Below, piece after piece: positions 21,333 to 30,187 of a stretch of DNA of 64,000 nt. This DNA comes from Pelagomonas calceolata (taxonomy: Eukaryota > Sar > Pelagophyceae > Pelagomonadales > Pelagomonadaceae), in the NCBI GenBank assembly GCA_918797485.1, contig CAKKNE010000002.1:1888501-1952500 (forward strand). The letters are read 5' to 3'. The notes beneath the pieces were generated by a model. It was given only the letters and a program-made list of their open reading frames with translations. It was not told where the DNA came from and ran no database searches. The translations under genes were made by a program, and so were the position numbers. Every line of letters starts with the position of its first letter. Position 1 is the stretch's first letter.

Positions 21333-22112
21333 ATGCCACACACCGCAGCGCTCGTCGTGAGCCTCGTTGCCAGCGCTAGTGCTCTCTCCGCGCCGACGTC
21401 GGCGCCCAAGGCAGCGCTCTACAACGCAATCGATAAATTCAACGCCGCCACGGCAATCGACGGAACCGTACCCATAGACTTTGGCGTGAAAGGCGGCGAG
21501 CTCGACAAGAAGTCTCGCGCCCCGCGAAATTTATTTCCGGACGGCTTCGACGCCGTGTCAGAAAACGTGGGCACAGCGGCCAAGGGCGTCATGGCGGCCG
21601 TCGACGCACTCGCCGGCGAGGCGTCGTTGGCCGCCAATGCTGCGGACACCTGGAAGACGGCGGACTCGCCCCTCACGGGCGAGTGGAGCAACCTCTGGAC
21701 TACCGCTGCTGATGCCACGTTCGATTCCAAGAGCGAACGCGGCGCCGCCAAGGTTTCCAATGTGGTGGACGCGAGGAAGGGCCGCATCACGAACGTCATT
21801 AAATTTACGGATCCCGAGAGCAAGGCTGATGCGCTGAGAGTGAGACTCACAGCCAAGGCCGTCGGGGCGCGGCGCCTCGAGCTCACGTTCCGCTGGGTGT
21901 GCGTGACCTTCAAGAAGCGGCTCTTCGGCCTCTTCAAGAGCGTATACGTCCCGCTCGTGCCGGCGACGTTCCTGGCACGCCTGATCTTTTTGTTCCGACC
22001 CAAAATCAAGCCCGCGACGCCGTTCTTCGATTTGCTTTATTTGGATGACGAGCTCCGCGTGCAGAAGACGGGCGAGGGGAATGTGTTCGTGCAGAAGAGA
22101 CTAGTGCAGTAA
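21333..22112 (+). CDS. PAP/fibrillin family protein, plastid-targeted
   Basis: Plastid lipid-associated proteins (fibrillins) bind lipids in plastoglobules and thylakoids and help in stress and membrane remodelling. The 259-residue product begins with a signal peptide and motif MPHTAALVVSLVASASALSA. The domain shows SPLTGEWSNLWTTAADATF, KGRITNVIKF, RRLELTFRWVCVTFKKRLFG, and the typical end FFDLLYLDDELRVQKTGEGN, FVQKRL. The insert of basic and hydrophobic residues (FKKRLFGLFKSVYVPLVPA) could touch a membrane. The first ATG is used. A second family member is at 50947. Confidence 0.88.
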   Translation: MPHTAALVVSLVASASALSAPTSAPKAALYNAIDKFNAATAIDGTVPIDFGVKGGELDKKSRAPRNLFPDGFDAVSENVGTAAKGVMAAVDALAGEASLAANAADTWKTADSPLTGEWSNLWTTAADATFDSKSERGAAKVSNVVDARKGRITNVIKFTDPESKADALRVRLTAKAVGARRLELTFRWVCVTFKKRLFGLFKSVYVPLVPATFLARLIFLFRPKIKPATPFFDLLYLDDELRVQKTGEGNVFVQKRLVQ

Positions 22113-22135
22113 GGAATTGTTGTTTCTAGTGTGTT

Positions 22136-22150
22136 ACAGGACGTAAGCCA
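22136..22150 (+). repeat. partial intergenic palindrome copy
   Basis: CTAGTGTGTTACAGG matches the left half of the motif, but the CGCTAG end is not seen. It lies between the PAP and METTL9-like genes, about 185 bp before the latter's start. Confidence 0.4.
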
Positions 22151-22332
22151 AGCGTGGGTTAGGCCCGCTGCCCTCAACGCCACAATATTGCACCATAAGT
22201 GTGCAATTGTTGGCGAGCAGTCATTTTGGGACGTCCTGCCTCGAAAAATAGTGACGGCGCAATCGCTGCGCATCGCTGCGCGTAGTTCCTTAACTCTTGG
22301 AAGTGGCTGATTACGCAAAAATCGCCGTAGCG

Positions 22333-24141
22333 ATGGTGTCCGGCCGCGCAAAGCGCCACGCAGCAATAGCAGGCATCGCCATCGCGACCGGCGTATTCAT
22401 GGAGCTCCTAAAAAACGCGCCGACGCCGCGCCGCGGCAACCCTATTCGCGAGCTCCTCTATGACGTGAAGCTGGAACGGCTGGAGAACGAGTCGCACTTG
22501 GCAACTACATTCCTAAGATCGCAGCCGGATGCGGAACTCGCGGCCTTCCTCGCCGAGAGCGCCGCCGCGACGAACTCGACGTTGGGCAGGATGAGGGCGC
22601 TCGCAAAACGAAGATTATTTTGGGGCCTGCAGCGTTGGTTGGGATTGAGCCGCACGGACGCCTCGGGCTTGCTAAGCATGGCGACGCTCTACGTCGGCTC
22701 GCACCAGCAGTTCAAAGCGCTGGTCAACGGCACGGCGGCGTCGCTCTTAGACGTCGGAAGCGGCACGGGCACGGAAACACAAAAGTTGGCAAATGTGCTG
22801 GAATCCGACGACGTCGCCTGCCTCGAGAGCTCCAAGGCCATGCGCGTCACATTAAGGGGGATGGGCTTTCGCGCCGAGGCGACGCCGGACGAACTGGGCG
22901 ACGAGGCCTTCGCCGCCGCTTCACTACTAAACGTGCTGGACCGCTGCGACGAGCCCGGAGCGTTGCTGAACTTGGTGGCGGATCGAGTGGCCGACGGCGG
23001 TCTGGTTCTGATCGCTTCTGTTTTACCTTATAGTCCGATGGTGCATGAAGGACGCTTCTTATCCCCGTACGGCAAGGCCCAATCACGTCGAGCGAAGCGC
23101 CCGTTGCAGGTGAAGCCCGCGCGGACCTTCGAGGCGGGCGCGATCAACTTCGTGAACAGCGTGCAAGCGGCGCGGCCGGGACTCCAACTAGAAAGCTGGA
23201 CGCGGCTGCCCTACGTCAGTTCGGGCGACACGGGCCGGACGCATTATGTGTTGGACCAGGCGGTCTTCGCGTTCCGCAATGCCATGAAAGACGCGCCGCC
23301 CGCCGCGTGTGCCAAGCGCGGTGATGATCAAATTTACAAGTGGCTCGGGACGCACTTTGAAGAAGGAGGCGATATGTTAGATGCGGGCACGGGCTTCGGG
23401 TCGCTCTGCTGGCTGCTGCGGCGGTCCTACGACTCGCTGACGGCCGTCACCGCGACCAATGAAGGCATGTACGGCGCCAAACCATTACGGGAGATGACGC
23501 GGAACCGGAACGTGAGCGTCGTCATCGGGAACTGGCGGGACGATGGTTTCTTGAGCGATCAGACATATGATGTGGTCGTCGCGGACTACCTGTTCGGCGC
23601 GACGGAGCGGTACTGGGCCTACGGCGCGGACGAGCTGCTTGGTAGGTTGTTAGATAGGGTGCGGCCGGGCGGCACGTTGCTCATCGTGGGCCTCGAGCCC
23701 TACGAGCTCGTGCTCGATAGGAACGAGAAGGACGACAGGCTGGTTCTCGAGGTCGAGGCCATCGGCGACGCCGCGGCGACGGCGGCGTTCGAGCCGAACT
23801 ACCGCGAGCTGCCCGAGCGCTGGATTCGTGAACGGATCGCGCGGACGACCCAGTTCAATGTTGTGGCCACGGAGCGGTTCCCGATGCGCCTCACGGCGCG
23901 GTCGCTGCAGCGGCAGCTCGTCTTCGCGCGCGACTGCCTCGTGAAGATCGAGGACGACGGCCTCCGGGCCGCCTTCGAGGCGCGGGTCCGGGCCCTCGAC
24001 AAGGAGCTTAGCGTGTGGGCGCGCAAGGGCAAGTCCCACCGCCGCGCGCGCAACTACGCGATCGTCGTGCGCCGCGCCGCGCAAGAAGGGGAGGCTGCTC
24101 CGAAAGAGCGCAAGCGGCGCTTCTTCGGGAAGAAGAACTAA
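22333..24141 (+). CDS. METTL9/DREV-like methyltransferase fused to a second SAM methyltransferase
   Basis: 602 residues. METTL9 enzymes methylate the N1 of His in HxH motifs. The first half has the family layout: an N-terminal helix region (TLGRMRALAKRRLFWGLQRW), MATLYVGSHQQFKALV, motif I LLDVGSGTGTETQKL, CLESSKAMRVTLRG, LLNVLDRCDEPGALL and LIASVLPYSPMVHEG. The second half is another class I fold with its own motif I MLDAGTGFGSLCWLL, a DYDVV-type motif (YDVVVADYLFGA) and VRPGGTLLIVGLEP. A hydrophobic stretch near the start (AAIAGIAIATGVFMELL) suggests a membrane anchor. The start is the first true ATG (22333). The substrate of the second domain is unknown. It ends in a basic KRRFFGKKN. Confidence 0.82.
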   Translation: MVSGRAKRHAAIAGIAIATGVFMELLKNAPTPRRGNPIRELLYDVKLERLENESHLATTFLRSQPDAELAAFLAESAAATNSTLGRMRALAKRRLFWGLQRWLGLSRTDASGLLSMATLYVGSHQQFKALVNGTAASLLDVGSGTGTETQKLANVLESDDVACLESSKAMRVTLRGMGFRAEATPDELGDEAFAAASLLNVLDRCDEPGALLNLVADRVADGGLVLIASVLPYSPMVHEGRFLSPYGKAQSRRAKRPLQVKPARTFEAGAINFVNSVQAARPGLQLESWTRLPYVSSGDTGRTHYVLDQAVFAFRNAMKDAPPAACAKRGDDQIYKWLGTHFEEGGDMLDAGTGFGSLCWLLRRSYDSLTAVTATNEGMYGAKPLREMTRNRNVSVVIGNWRDDGFLSDQTYDVVVADYLFGATERYWAYGADELLGRLLDRVRPGGTLLIVGLEPYELVLDRNEKDDRLVLEVEAIGDAAATAAFEPNYRELPERWIRERIARTTQFNVVATERFPMRLTARSLQRQLVFARDCLVKIEDDGLRAAFEARVRALDKELSVWARKGKSHRRARNYAIVVRRAAQEGEAAPKERKRRFFGKKN

Positions 24142-24152
24142 AACAACTGTGT

Positions 24153-24830
24153 TTAGACCGGCGGCCGCGCGTACTGGACGCCGGGAACCACGCCCGTCGT
24201 CGCGTAGAAGTCGTATTCTACGGAGTAGCCGTTCGACGCGAGGTATTCCTGGCGGGCCAGCTGGTCGAGGGCGCACGGCCCGCACCAAAGCATACAACAG
24301 CAGTCGTCGCAACCCGCGCACCAACAACAGACGTCGAGCGACTCGAGGCCGTACGCGCATCTCGGCGACGGGATACCCCATTTGCGCCGAATGCGCCGTC
24401 GGAGCGACCACCCGATGCAGTAGAGGCCGAGGAGAAAAATTCCCGCGAGGACCGCGCCAACGGCAAGGGCCGAGGAGGCACATGCCCGGAGGAACGCCGA
24501 TAACACCAGCAACACGACGCTCGCGACGAAAAGCAGACCACAACACGTCGTGATGCAACGGTGTCTCCCGCGGTGCCCCTGCTTCTCCATGAGTTGGCCG
24601 CACATATGGCACGGACAGCAAAAGCTCGCGAGGCCGGTACCAAGGTAGTCACTGTGATTAAATGAGTCGCAAACGTCCGTCTGGAACTTTCGCTCGTGTT
24701 GGTCCGGCGCCATCGCCGTCGCGCCCATCCGTAATTCGTCCGCGGTCGTCCGCCCCGACGGCGGCTCGACTGTCACAACCACCGCCTCGGCCGGCGGCGC
24801 GGTGGGCGCCAGCGGCTGCTTATATGACAT
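24153..24830 (-). CDS. PLAC8-type Cys-rich membrane protein
   Basis: 225 residues from the ATG at 24830 (MSYKQPLAPTAPPAEAVVV). PLAC8 proteins are small plasma-membrane or vacuolar proteins linked to metal resistance and cell-size control in plants. Visible marks are FCCPCHMCGQLMEK early, one or two membrane helices (LLFVASVVLLVLSAFL and VLAGIFLLGLYCIG), RRRIRRKWGI, then a dense Cys cluster (DVCCWCAGCDDCCCMLWCGP) and the family end CALDQLARQEY. Its stop is 12 bp from the stop of the convergent METTL9-like gene, an unusually tight pair. Confidence 0.78.
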   Translation of the reverse strand: MSYKQPLAPTAPPAEAVVVTVEPPSGRTTADELRMGATAMAPDQHERKFQTDVCDSFNHSDYLGTGLASFCCPCHMCGQLMEKQGHRGRHRCITTCCGLLFVASVVLLVLSAFLRACASSALAVGAVLAGIFLLGLYCIGWSLRRRIRRKWGIPSPRCAYGLESLDVCCWCAGCDDCCCMLWCGPCALDQLARQEYLASNGYSVEYDFYATTGVVPGVQYARPPV

Positions 24831-24938
24831 TATCTCTGAACTGAGACTCCGGTCTCTCGAGCTCGGTCGCACGTTGCGGCCACTGCGCGAGTTCACCTAA
24901 TTGTTTCGTAGATCAGAACCACGCGTCGTAGCGCTTGG

Positions 24939-25073
24939 TCATGCACGGCTCACCGGCAGGACTGCAGGACTTGTCTGACTCCTCCGGGAGATCACGACGC
25001 GGACGGCGGCGATGATAAAAATCGCGCTAAAGAAGATGAGACCGTAGAACCGGGCGAGGATGTCGGCGCTCAT
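24939..25073 (-). CDS. putative 44-residue single-helix membrane micro-protein
   Basis: From the ATG at 25073 it reads MSADILARFYGLIFFSAIF and IIAAVRVVISRRSQ, a membrane helix of about 20 residues with a basic end. Codon use has the GC-rich third positions of real genes. It has no homologue I can name. It could be a small subunit of a membrane complex. It has no long 5' context, so chance is not excluded. Confidence 0.35.
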   Translation of the reverse strand: MSADILARFYGLIFFSAIFIIAAVRVVISRRSQTSPAVLPVSRA

Positions 25074-25421
25074 TTGGCCTGTGTGTGCGAAGGTGGGACA
25101 ACGAGGGAGCTCGTCATCCCACCTGGACCCACCATGCGCGCGTGCGTCGACGGCGAGCGAAGGCGGTCTCTCCTTTGGGCTCGCCGGGAGACGGTGAATG
25201 TGCCGGGTCCCGCTTGTGGGTTGCCTGGGCCAGGTGGCTCTTTGTTTGCTTGTATTAGTTGTAAGTTGTTCAGGGGGTTTACAACTAATTTTTGAAGGTT
25301 GGTAGTCAGAGCCAGTACCAACTCAACCGCGGCCGACACTTCAGCTCCCCCCGACTCTCTTTTACGCATTTTTTACGCCGGTCAACGCACCTGCCTCGTA
25401 ATTGGGCAAAAGACAAGCATG
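25074..25421. other. intergenic region, nothing recognised
   Basis: No coding bias, hairpin or repeat noticed apart from the palindrome at its edge. Confidence 0.4.
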
Positions 25422-25446
25422 GCTAGCGGCCTTGTAAGACACTAGC
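25422..25446 (-). repeat. intergenic palindrome copy d
   Basis: GCTAGCGG, CCTTG, TAAGACACTAGC: downstream of the ZIP gene stop (25539) and about 350 bp before the micro-ORF start on the minus strand. Confidence 0.8.
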
Positions 25447-25538
25447 AAGTATCGCTCGCAGAAGGTGCGTATATGTGACTACACGGCGGAACCCCGACAG
25501 AATAAATAAAACTTAGTAGTAAGGCAACGGGGAGCAAG

Positions 25539-27017
25539 TCAGTGGTTGTGCCCTGCGTGCGGGTCCTCGACCTCCTTGTCCCCGGAGCAGTGCGAGTGGT
25601 CGAGGAGCACGAGGCCGATCGCGACGGCTCCGATGATGAAGAGGACGGTGTTGAGGAGCTTGAGGCGCCACGTCGGGTTCTTGTGCACGAACGTCGCCGC
25701 GCACTCCGTCGCGGCGACGTAGACGTAGACGCCGCCGCTGAAGGCCAGCAGCATGCCGCGGTCGCCGTTGCCCGGCTCCAACCACAAAAACCACCAGGCC
25801 CCAATAACGACGGAGGCGCCACTCACCACATTCACGGCGAGCGCTTGTACCGTCGTGAGGCCGCCGCGCGTCACGAGCATGAAGAAGTCGCTCACTTCTT
25901 GGGCGAGCTCGTGGGCCACCGTCGACGACGCGACGGTCCAGCCCTTGGACTGCTGGCAGTCCAGAAACGCGTTGGCGATGAAGATGCCGTCCACAAAATT
26001 GTGCAGAAAGTCCGAAAGAAAAATCGCGAAGCAGAACGACGCGTCGACCTTCCTCGCGGGCCGTTCCGTGTTCACGGCGTCCGCCTTGATGATATCTGAA
26101 CTCTCGGGGCCGCCGCCGTCCTCGATCTGGCAGCACGGCTCCTCGCAGTCGTCCGCCACGTACAAATGCGACGGGTCCGCCGCCGCCGACACCATACCCA
26201 ACAAATAGCCCGCGAGCACACAAGTCCCGAAGCGCCAGTTCCCCTGCACCTCCGTCTGGTAGGAAACCGCCAACAAATGGCTCGCCTCGATCAGCAGAAG
26301 GTAGAAGGCCGTCGCCAATAAACAACCCACGGCGAAGGCCGCCACGCCCATCGTGAAGGGCTCGTTCTCCTCGAGCTTGCCCACGCCAAAGGCAAACCTC
26401 AATATCGCCCCGACGACCGTGCAGGCCAGGACCAAAAACGATGCGAGCGTCGCGTTGCGCCACGCGCGCGCGTCCTTTTTGTTTTGGTTCTTGTCGGACA
26501 ATGGTGCGGCGCACTCCGCGAGGCGCCGCCGGTGGTCGTGGCCCGCGTGGGGATCGACGCCTTCACCTAAAGTGCAGACGGGCTCCACATCAACACCGGC
26601 GGCGTCCTTGAGGTAGTGCGTCGAGACCTCGATCTCATCGAGCCCGTGCTCGAAGAAGAACGCGAAGAAGCCCGTCGCCTCTGCTAATCGCCGGCCGTGG
26701 TCGTGGCCCGCGTGCGGGTCCGTCGCCGCGGGCGTCGTTATTGTGGTCGCGCCGGCGACGAACAAGGCGCAGGCCGTGACCTCGAGATCATGCGGATTTG
26801 ACGCATTATTGTTGCACTTCGAGAGGCCGCTGGCTAATGTTTTTGCCTCGTCGAGAGCGTAATAATCCAGTGCGTCGAGGCCGACGCCGACGGCGAGCAC
26901 CTTGACGTCTATGGCTGTCGTGAAGATGTAGTTGGTCTCGGCATTGAGCTCGAAGACCGCTACACTCTCATACGCCGCCGCGCAGCCTACCAGGAGGGCT
27001 GCCCGCAGCGCGGCCAT
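25539..27017 (-). CDS. ZIP-family metal transporter with His-rich ectodomain
   Basis: ZIP proteins bring Zn, Fe or Mn into the cytosol. The 492-residue product has a signal peptide (MAALRAALLVGCAAA), an ectodomain of about 180 residues, and eight membrane helices. The metal path is clear: HNFVDGIFIANAF in helix 4 and VAHELAQEVSDFFMLV in helix 5. The ectodomain carries two DPHAGHDH-RRL units (near residues 102 and 157), and the C-terminus ends in a third, DPHAGHNH. These are likely metal-binding. The first half of the ectodomain and the segment GFFAFFFEHGLDEIEVSTHY resemble the two neighbouring genes at 27506 and 28354, so the three share a domain. The neighbouring gene is divergent. Confidence 0.92.
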   Translation of the reverse strand: MAALRAALLVGCAAAYESVAVFELNAETNYIFTTAIDVKVLAVGVGLDALDYYALDEAKTLASGLSKCNNNASNPHDLEVTACALFVAGATTITTPAATDPHAGHDHGRRLAEATGFFAFFFEHGLDEIEVSTHYLKDAAGVDVEPVCTLGEGVDPHAGHDHRRRLAECAAPLSDKNQNKKDARAWRNATLASFLVLACTVVGAILRFAFGVGKLEENEPFTMGVAAFAVGCLLATAFYLLLIEASHLLAVSYQTEVQGNWRFGTCVLAGYLLGMVSAAADPSHLYVADDCEEPCCQIEDGGGPESSDIIKADAVNTERPARKVDASFCFAIFLSDFLHNFVDGIFIANAFLDCQQSKGWTVASSTVAHELAQEVSDFFMLVTRGGLTTVQALAVNVVSGASVVIGAWWFLWLEPGNGDRGMLLAFSGGVYVYVAATECAATFVHKNPTWRLKLLNTVLFIIGAVAIGLVLLDHSHCSGDKEVEDPHAGHNH

Positions 27018-27505
27018 CGCGGTCGCCGTCGCTGGCAGGTGTCGACAGGCTGGGTTGCGTGCCGCACAGGTGGGGCAGCGGCTCAGGGGATGCCTGCAGG
27101 TACGCGCTCTGTGACGTGCAGCGCTTCGCGCAAGCCGGGCAGCTTTTTGCCCAAGCTCTTTGTTGGGGGTGTGGGAGCAAATACCCGAACCTTATCCCCC
27201 GCGCCGCCCCGGAGGAATCCGTGGCAGCCCGACGCCCTGCGGGCGGCGGGCGGGCAGCCCTCAGCCCACCCCCTACTTGACGCCACAACAGAAACTCGCT
27301 GTGTTAATTAGCCACTTGCACGGGAAGTACGCGAATAAGGTAACGGCCGGCGCCGTGGAGGCATTATAGCATGCGAGCGTCGCCGCGTCGTGGCTGCCCC
27401 GCGGAGCGCTTTCGCTCCTGTTGCAACAGCGACGCGCAACCGAGGCTGCCTCCCACCTGCCAGAACGTCCGCGACGCGCGCCAACGCCGCCGTCCCGCAG
27501 GCATT
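27018..27505. other. divergent promoter region of ZIP and ectodomain gene
   Basis: 488 bp between two start codons of related genes. There is no palindromic motif copy here. Short GC-rich and purine/pyrimidine stretches only. A shared promoter is plausible because both genes face outward. Confidence 0.4.
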
Positions 27506-28186
27506 ATGTCGCTCCGCAGCCTCCTTTTCCTCGCGATCGCGGCGCCGGCCGCGGCGGAGTACGAATGGTACGGGGTGGTGAAGCTGGCGCACTCGTCGGA
27601 GTACACAATGACGATAAAGACGCTGACCGAGACCATGAACCTCTACATCGCGGAGATCAACGAAGGCGCGGCGCTCGACGTGGCAGCGCTGGACACCATC
27701 GCCGACGGCGCCGAGTCCTACATGAAGACGTACGAGGCAAGAGACGGCACCATCGCTGACGGGGACGAAATCGATGTCGGGGAACAGACGGTCGTGACGC
27801 TCACGATGGGCACCGGCGCCACAACGACGTACGAGCTCCACGTTGGGGCGCACTCCCACCGCCGCCGCCTCTCGGGCGACGACGTCTACTTCGCCATCTT
27901 CGCCGGGCACGGCATCGACGAATGGGAGGACTCGTCGGCTCACTTCCTCAAGTGCGGCGCGGGGGCAGCGTGCGGGGACGTCGCGGCCGGCGCCGACATC
28001 GAGCTGGAGTGCGTCGGTGACGTCGACCACGCGGGCCACGACCACGGCCGCCGCCTCTCGGGCGACCACGAGGAGGCCGCCCCAACGTGCGCCAAGCCGT
28101 CGTCGAGCGACGGCGCGTCGACGCCCGCGGCGGCGGTGGCGCTGGCCCTCGCCGGCCTCGCCGGCGGCCTCGCCCTCTTCCTTTAG
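27506..28186 (+). CDS. secreted, probably GPI-anchored protein with HAGHDH metal-site ectodomain
   Basis: 226 residues. Signal peptide MSLRSLLFLAIAAPAAA, mature start EYEWYGVVKLAHSSEYTMTI, then a domain with AALDTIADGAESYMKTYE, TTTYELHVGAHSHRRRLSGD, VYFAIFAGHGIDEWEDSSAH, and VDHAGHDHGRRLSGD. It ends with a hydrophobic run (AAAVALALAGLAGGLALFL) and no basic residues, the form of a GPI-attachment signal. The domain matches the ectodomain of the ZIP transporter next door and that of the gene at 28354. I infer a surface metal-binding role. No enzyme motif is visible. Confidence 0.78.
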   Translation: MSLRSLLFLAIAAPAAAEYEWYGVVKLAHSSEYTMTIKTLTETMNLYIAEINEGAALDVAALDTIADGAESYMKTYEARDGTIADGDEIDVGEQTVVTLTMGTGATTTYELHVGAHSHRRRLSGDDVYFAIFAGHGIDEWEDSSAHFLKCGAGAACGDVAAGADIELECVGDVDHAGHDHGRRLSGDHEEAAPTCAKPSSSDGASTPAAAVALALAGLAGGLALFL

Positions 28187-28353
28187 GCCTACCCACCGTT
28201 CGGCTAGGTCCCCCGAGCACAAGAGTAAGACTCGACGCTGTGGGTCTCGGGGCGGCGTTTTCTGTTCAAGTTACGGTTCTTGGGTCTGCTAATTAGCTAT
28301 TAGAGAGGTTAGAGAATGAAGAGAAGAAATGCGTTTCGGAGCGCGAGTACGGG

Positions 28354-29772
28354 TTAGCATTCGGGTTCGAGTTCCTGTTCCAATTCGGGCGCCCAGCTCT
28401 GCGCCGGAGGCGGCCGCTCGGCGGCGAGGACGGCCTCGGCGGGTACCTCTTCCTCCTCGGCCGCGAAGGCCCCCGCGCCTTCGTACCCATACGGGACTTC
28501 CACTCGCACATCCGCTTTGGGTATGGGTACCAGGGGCGGCGGCGCATCGGCCTTTGAGTCCGCGGCGTGTTTGTGCCGGGCCTTGTACGCGGGGCAGCCC
28601 GCACACGCGAAGCAGCACAGCGCGACGCAGCACAAGATAAAGACGAGGGCGCCGCACGCGAGGCCGGCGACGAGGCTGACGTTTAGTTTGCAGCACGCGG
28701 ACGAAGACGAGGCACAGCAGGTGTCTTTTTGGCAGCCTATCTCTTCCATTCCCAAGACTGTCCAGTCTTTCCACCGCCCAGTCTCGAGCCAAAAAACACC
28801 GCAGTGACCGTCGTGGAGATCTTCGGCGGCGCAAGTGCCGCACCCCTGGATGTTCCTGAGTGTGTCGAGCGCCGCGACGGTGTGCGGGCAGTACCCGGGG
28901 CCCATGACGTCGGCGCTCCATTGGTAGAACCCTGGGATGCCCAGCTGAGTATTCTTCTCCGTGCAGCCGTCCTTGTCGACGAAGGAGACGCAGTCCCAAC
29001 CGGTCTGGTCCCCCTCCAGGGCTGGGTCGAGCTGGAGCGAGTACCGCGCGATGAAATCTTCCGGGCAGCAGCCGCCCGCCTGTACCTCCGCCAGGGTCGT
29101 GCCGCAGCCGTACTCGTTGTCGAATTTACTTCCGTAGACGCTGACGCAGCACTCGCCCTCGGCCGCCAAGTCCACGATGCCATCGCCGTCGTTATCCTTT
29201 GTGGCGTCGACGGCGCACTCGTTGTCGCCCGAGAGGCGGCGGCCGTGGTCGTGGCCCGAGTGGTCGACGTCACCGACGCACTCCAGCTCGATGTCGGCGC
29301 CGGGGAAGACGTCCCCGCACGCCGACGCGCCGCACTTGAGGAAGTGGACCGACGAGTCCTCCCACTCGTCGATGCCGTGCCCGGCGAAGATGGCGACGTA
29401 GACGTCGTCGCCCGAGAGGCGGCGGCGGTGGGCGTGCGCCCCGATGTGGAGCTCGTACGTCGACGTGGCGCCGGTGCCCATCGTGAGCTCCACGCATTTC
29501 TGGGTCGTGTCGATCTCGATTTCGGTGCCGTGCGCGGCCGTCGCTCCGTAACAGTACGTCTGCATGTAGGACTCGGCGCCGTCGACGATGGTGTCCAGCG
29601 CTGCCGCGTCGGGCGTCGCGCCGATTTCGGCGATGTAGAACCTCATGGTCTCGGTCAGCGTCCTTATCGTGAGGTCGTACTCCGACGAGTGCGCCAGCTT
29701 CACCACCCCGTACCACTCGTAGGCCGCGGCCGGCGCCGCGACCGCGAGGAGAAGGAGGCTGCGGAGTGCCAT
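28354..29772 (-). CDS. single-pass surface protein with the same HAGHDH ectodomain
   Basis: 472 residues from the ATG at 29772 (MALRSLLLLAVAAPAAA is the signal peptide). Residues 18-200 repeat the neighbour's domain nearly word for word (YEWYGVVKLAHSSEYDLTI, AHAHRRRLSGDDVYVAIF, VDHSGHDHGRRLSGD). Next come an acidic DNDGDGIVDL loop like a calcium site of EF-hand or thrombospondin type-3 repeats, a Cys-rich region (GCGTTLAEVQAGGCC, QGCGTCAAEDLH), a membrane helix (VAGLACGALVFILCCVALCC) and a cytosolic Pro/Glu tail ending ELEQELEPEC. It is tail-to-tail with the 27506 gene, so the pair is an inverted duplication with an extra C-terminal half here. I used the inner ATG because it opens the same signal peptide as the paralogue. 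Confidence 0.8.
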   Translation of the reverse strand: MALRSLLLLAVAAPAAAYEWYGVVKLAHSSEYDLTIRTLTETMRFYIAEIGATPDAAALDTIVDGAESYMQTYCYGATAAHGTEIEIDTTQKCVELTMGTGATSTYELHIGAHAHRRRLSGDDVYVAIFAGHGIDEWEDSSVHFLKCGASACGDVFPGADIELECVGDVDHSGHDHGRRLSGDNECAVDATKDNDGDGIVDLAAEGECCVSVYGSKFDNEYGCGTTLAEVQAGGCCPEDFIARYSLQLDPALEGDQTGWDCVSFVDKDGCTEKNTQLGIPGFYQWSADVMGPGYCPHTVAALDTLRNIQGCGTCAAEDLHDGHCGVFWLETGRWKDWTVLGMEEIGCQKDTCCASSSSACCKLNVSLVAGLACGALVFILCCVALCCFACAGCPAYKARHKHAADSKADAPPPLVPIPKADVRVEVPYGYEGAGAFAAEEEEVPAEAVLAAERPPPAQSWAPELEQELEPEC

Positions 29773-29937
29773 ATTATGCACCAAGTGGGGCAGCCACAAG
29801 AGTGTGCCTCGCGCTGCGCCGGCGATTCCCAGCGGGCCAGCGCCAATTGATTCGATCCAATTAGCTGCCCCTGGCCCCAAACGCTGTCGGGTGGGCCAAG
29901 GGGGGCTAAGTTTGCCCCCCATGGCGGCGCCCGCGAT

Positions 29938-29961
29938 TGCTAACGTCAGTAAGACACTAGC
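29938..29961 (-). repeat. intergenic palindrome copy e (degenerate)
   Basis: GCTAACG, TCAG, TAAGACACTAGC: one arm is intact. It lies between divergent genes, 227 bp before the kinase start. The rest of 29773-30187 shows only a G6/C6 hairpin near 29900-29921. Confidence 0.7.
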
Positions 29962-30187
29962 AACCACGGCGGGCCGAGCTGCTGCTGAAACTGTTTGTGC
30001 GAGTGCTGTGACCGTACTTGTTAAAACGCGTCCTTGCAGCCCACCACCGCGCTACGGCAAGGCAACAGCAGCTAGTACTATATAGCCCTCCTCGCCACCT
30101 AGCACGCGCGCTGCCGCGGCGGAGCGGCGAGCGCGCAAAACAGACAGCCGCGGCGGAACGGCGGCGACGCGCAAAAAAAAAAAAAAG

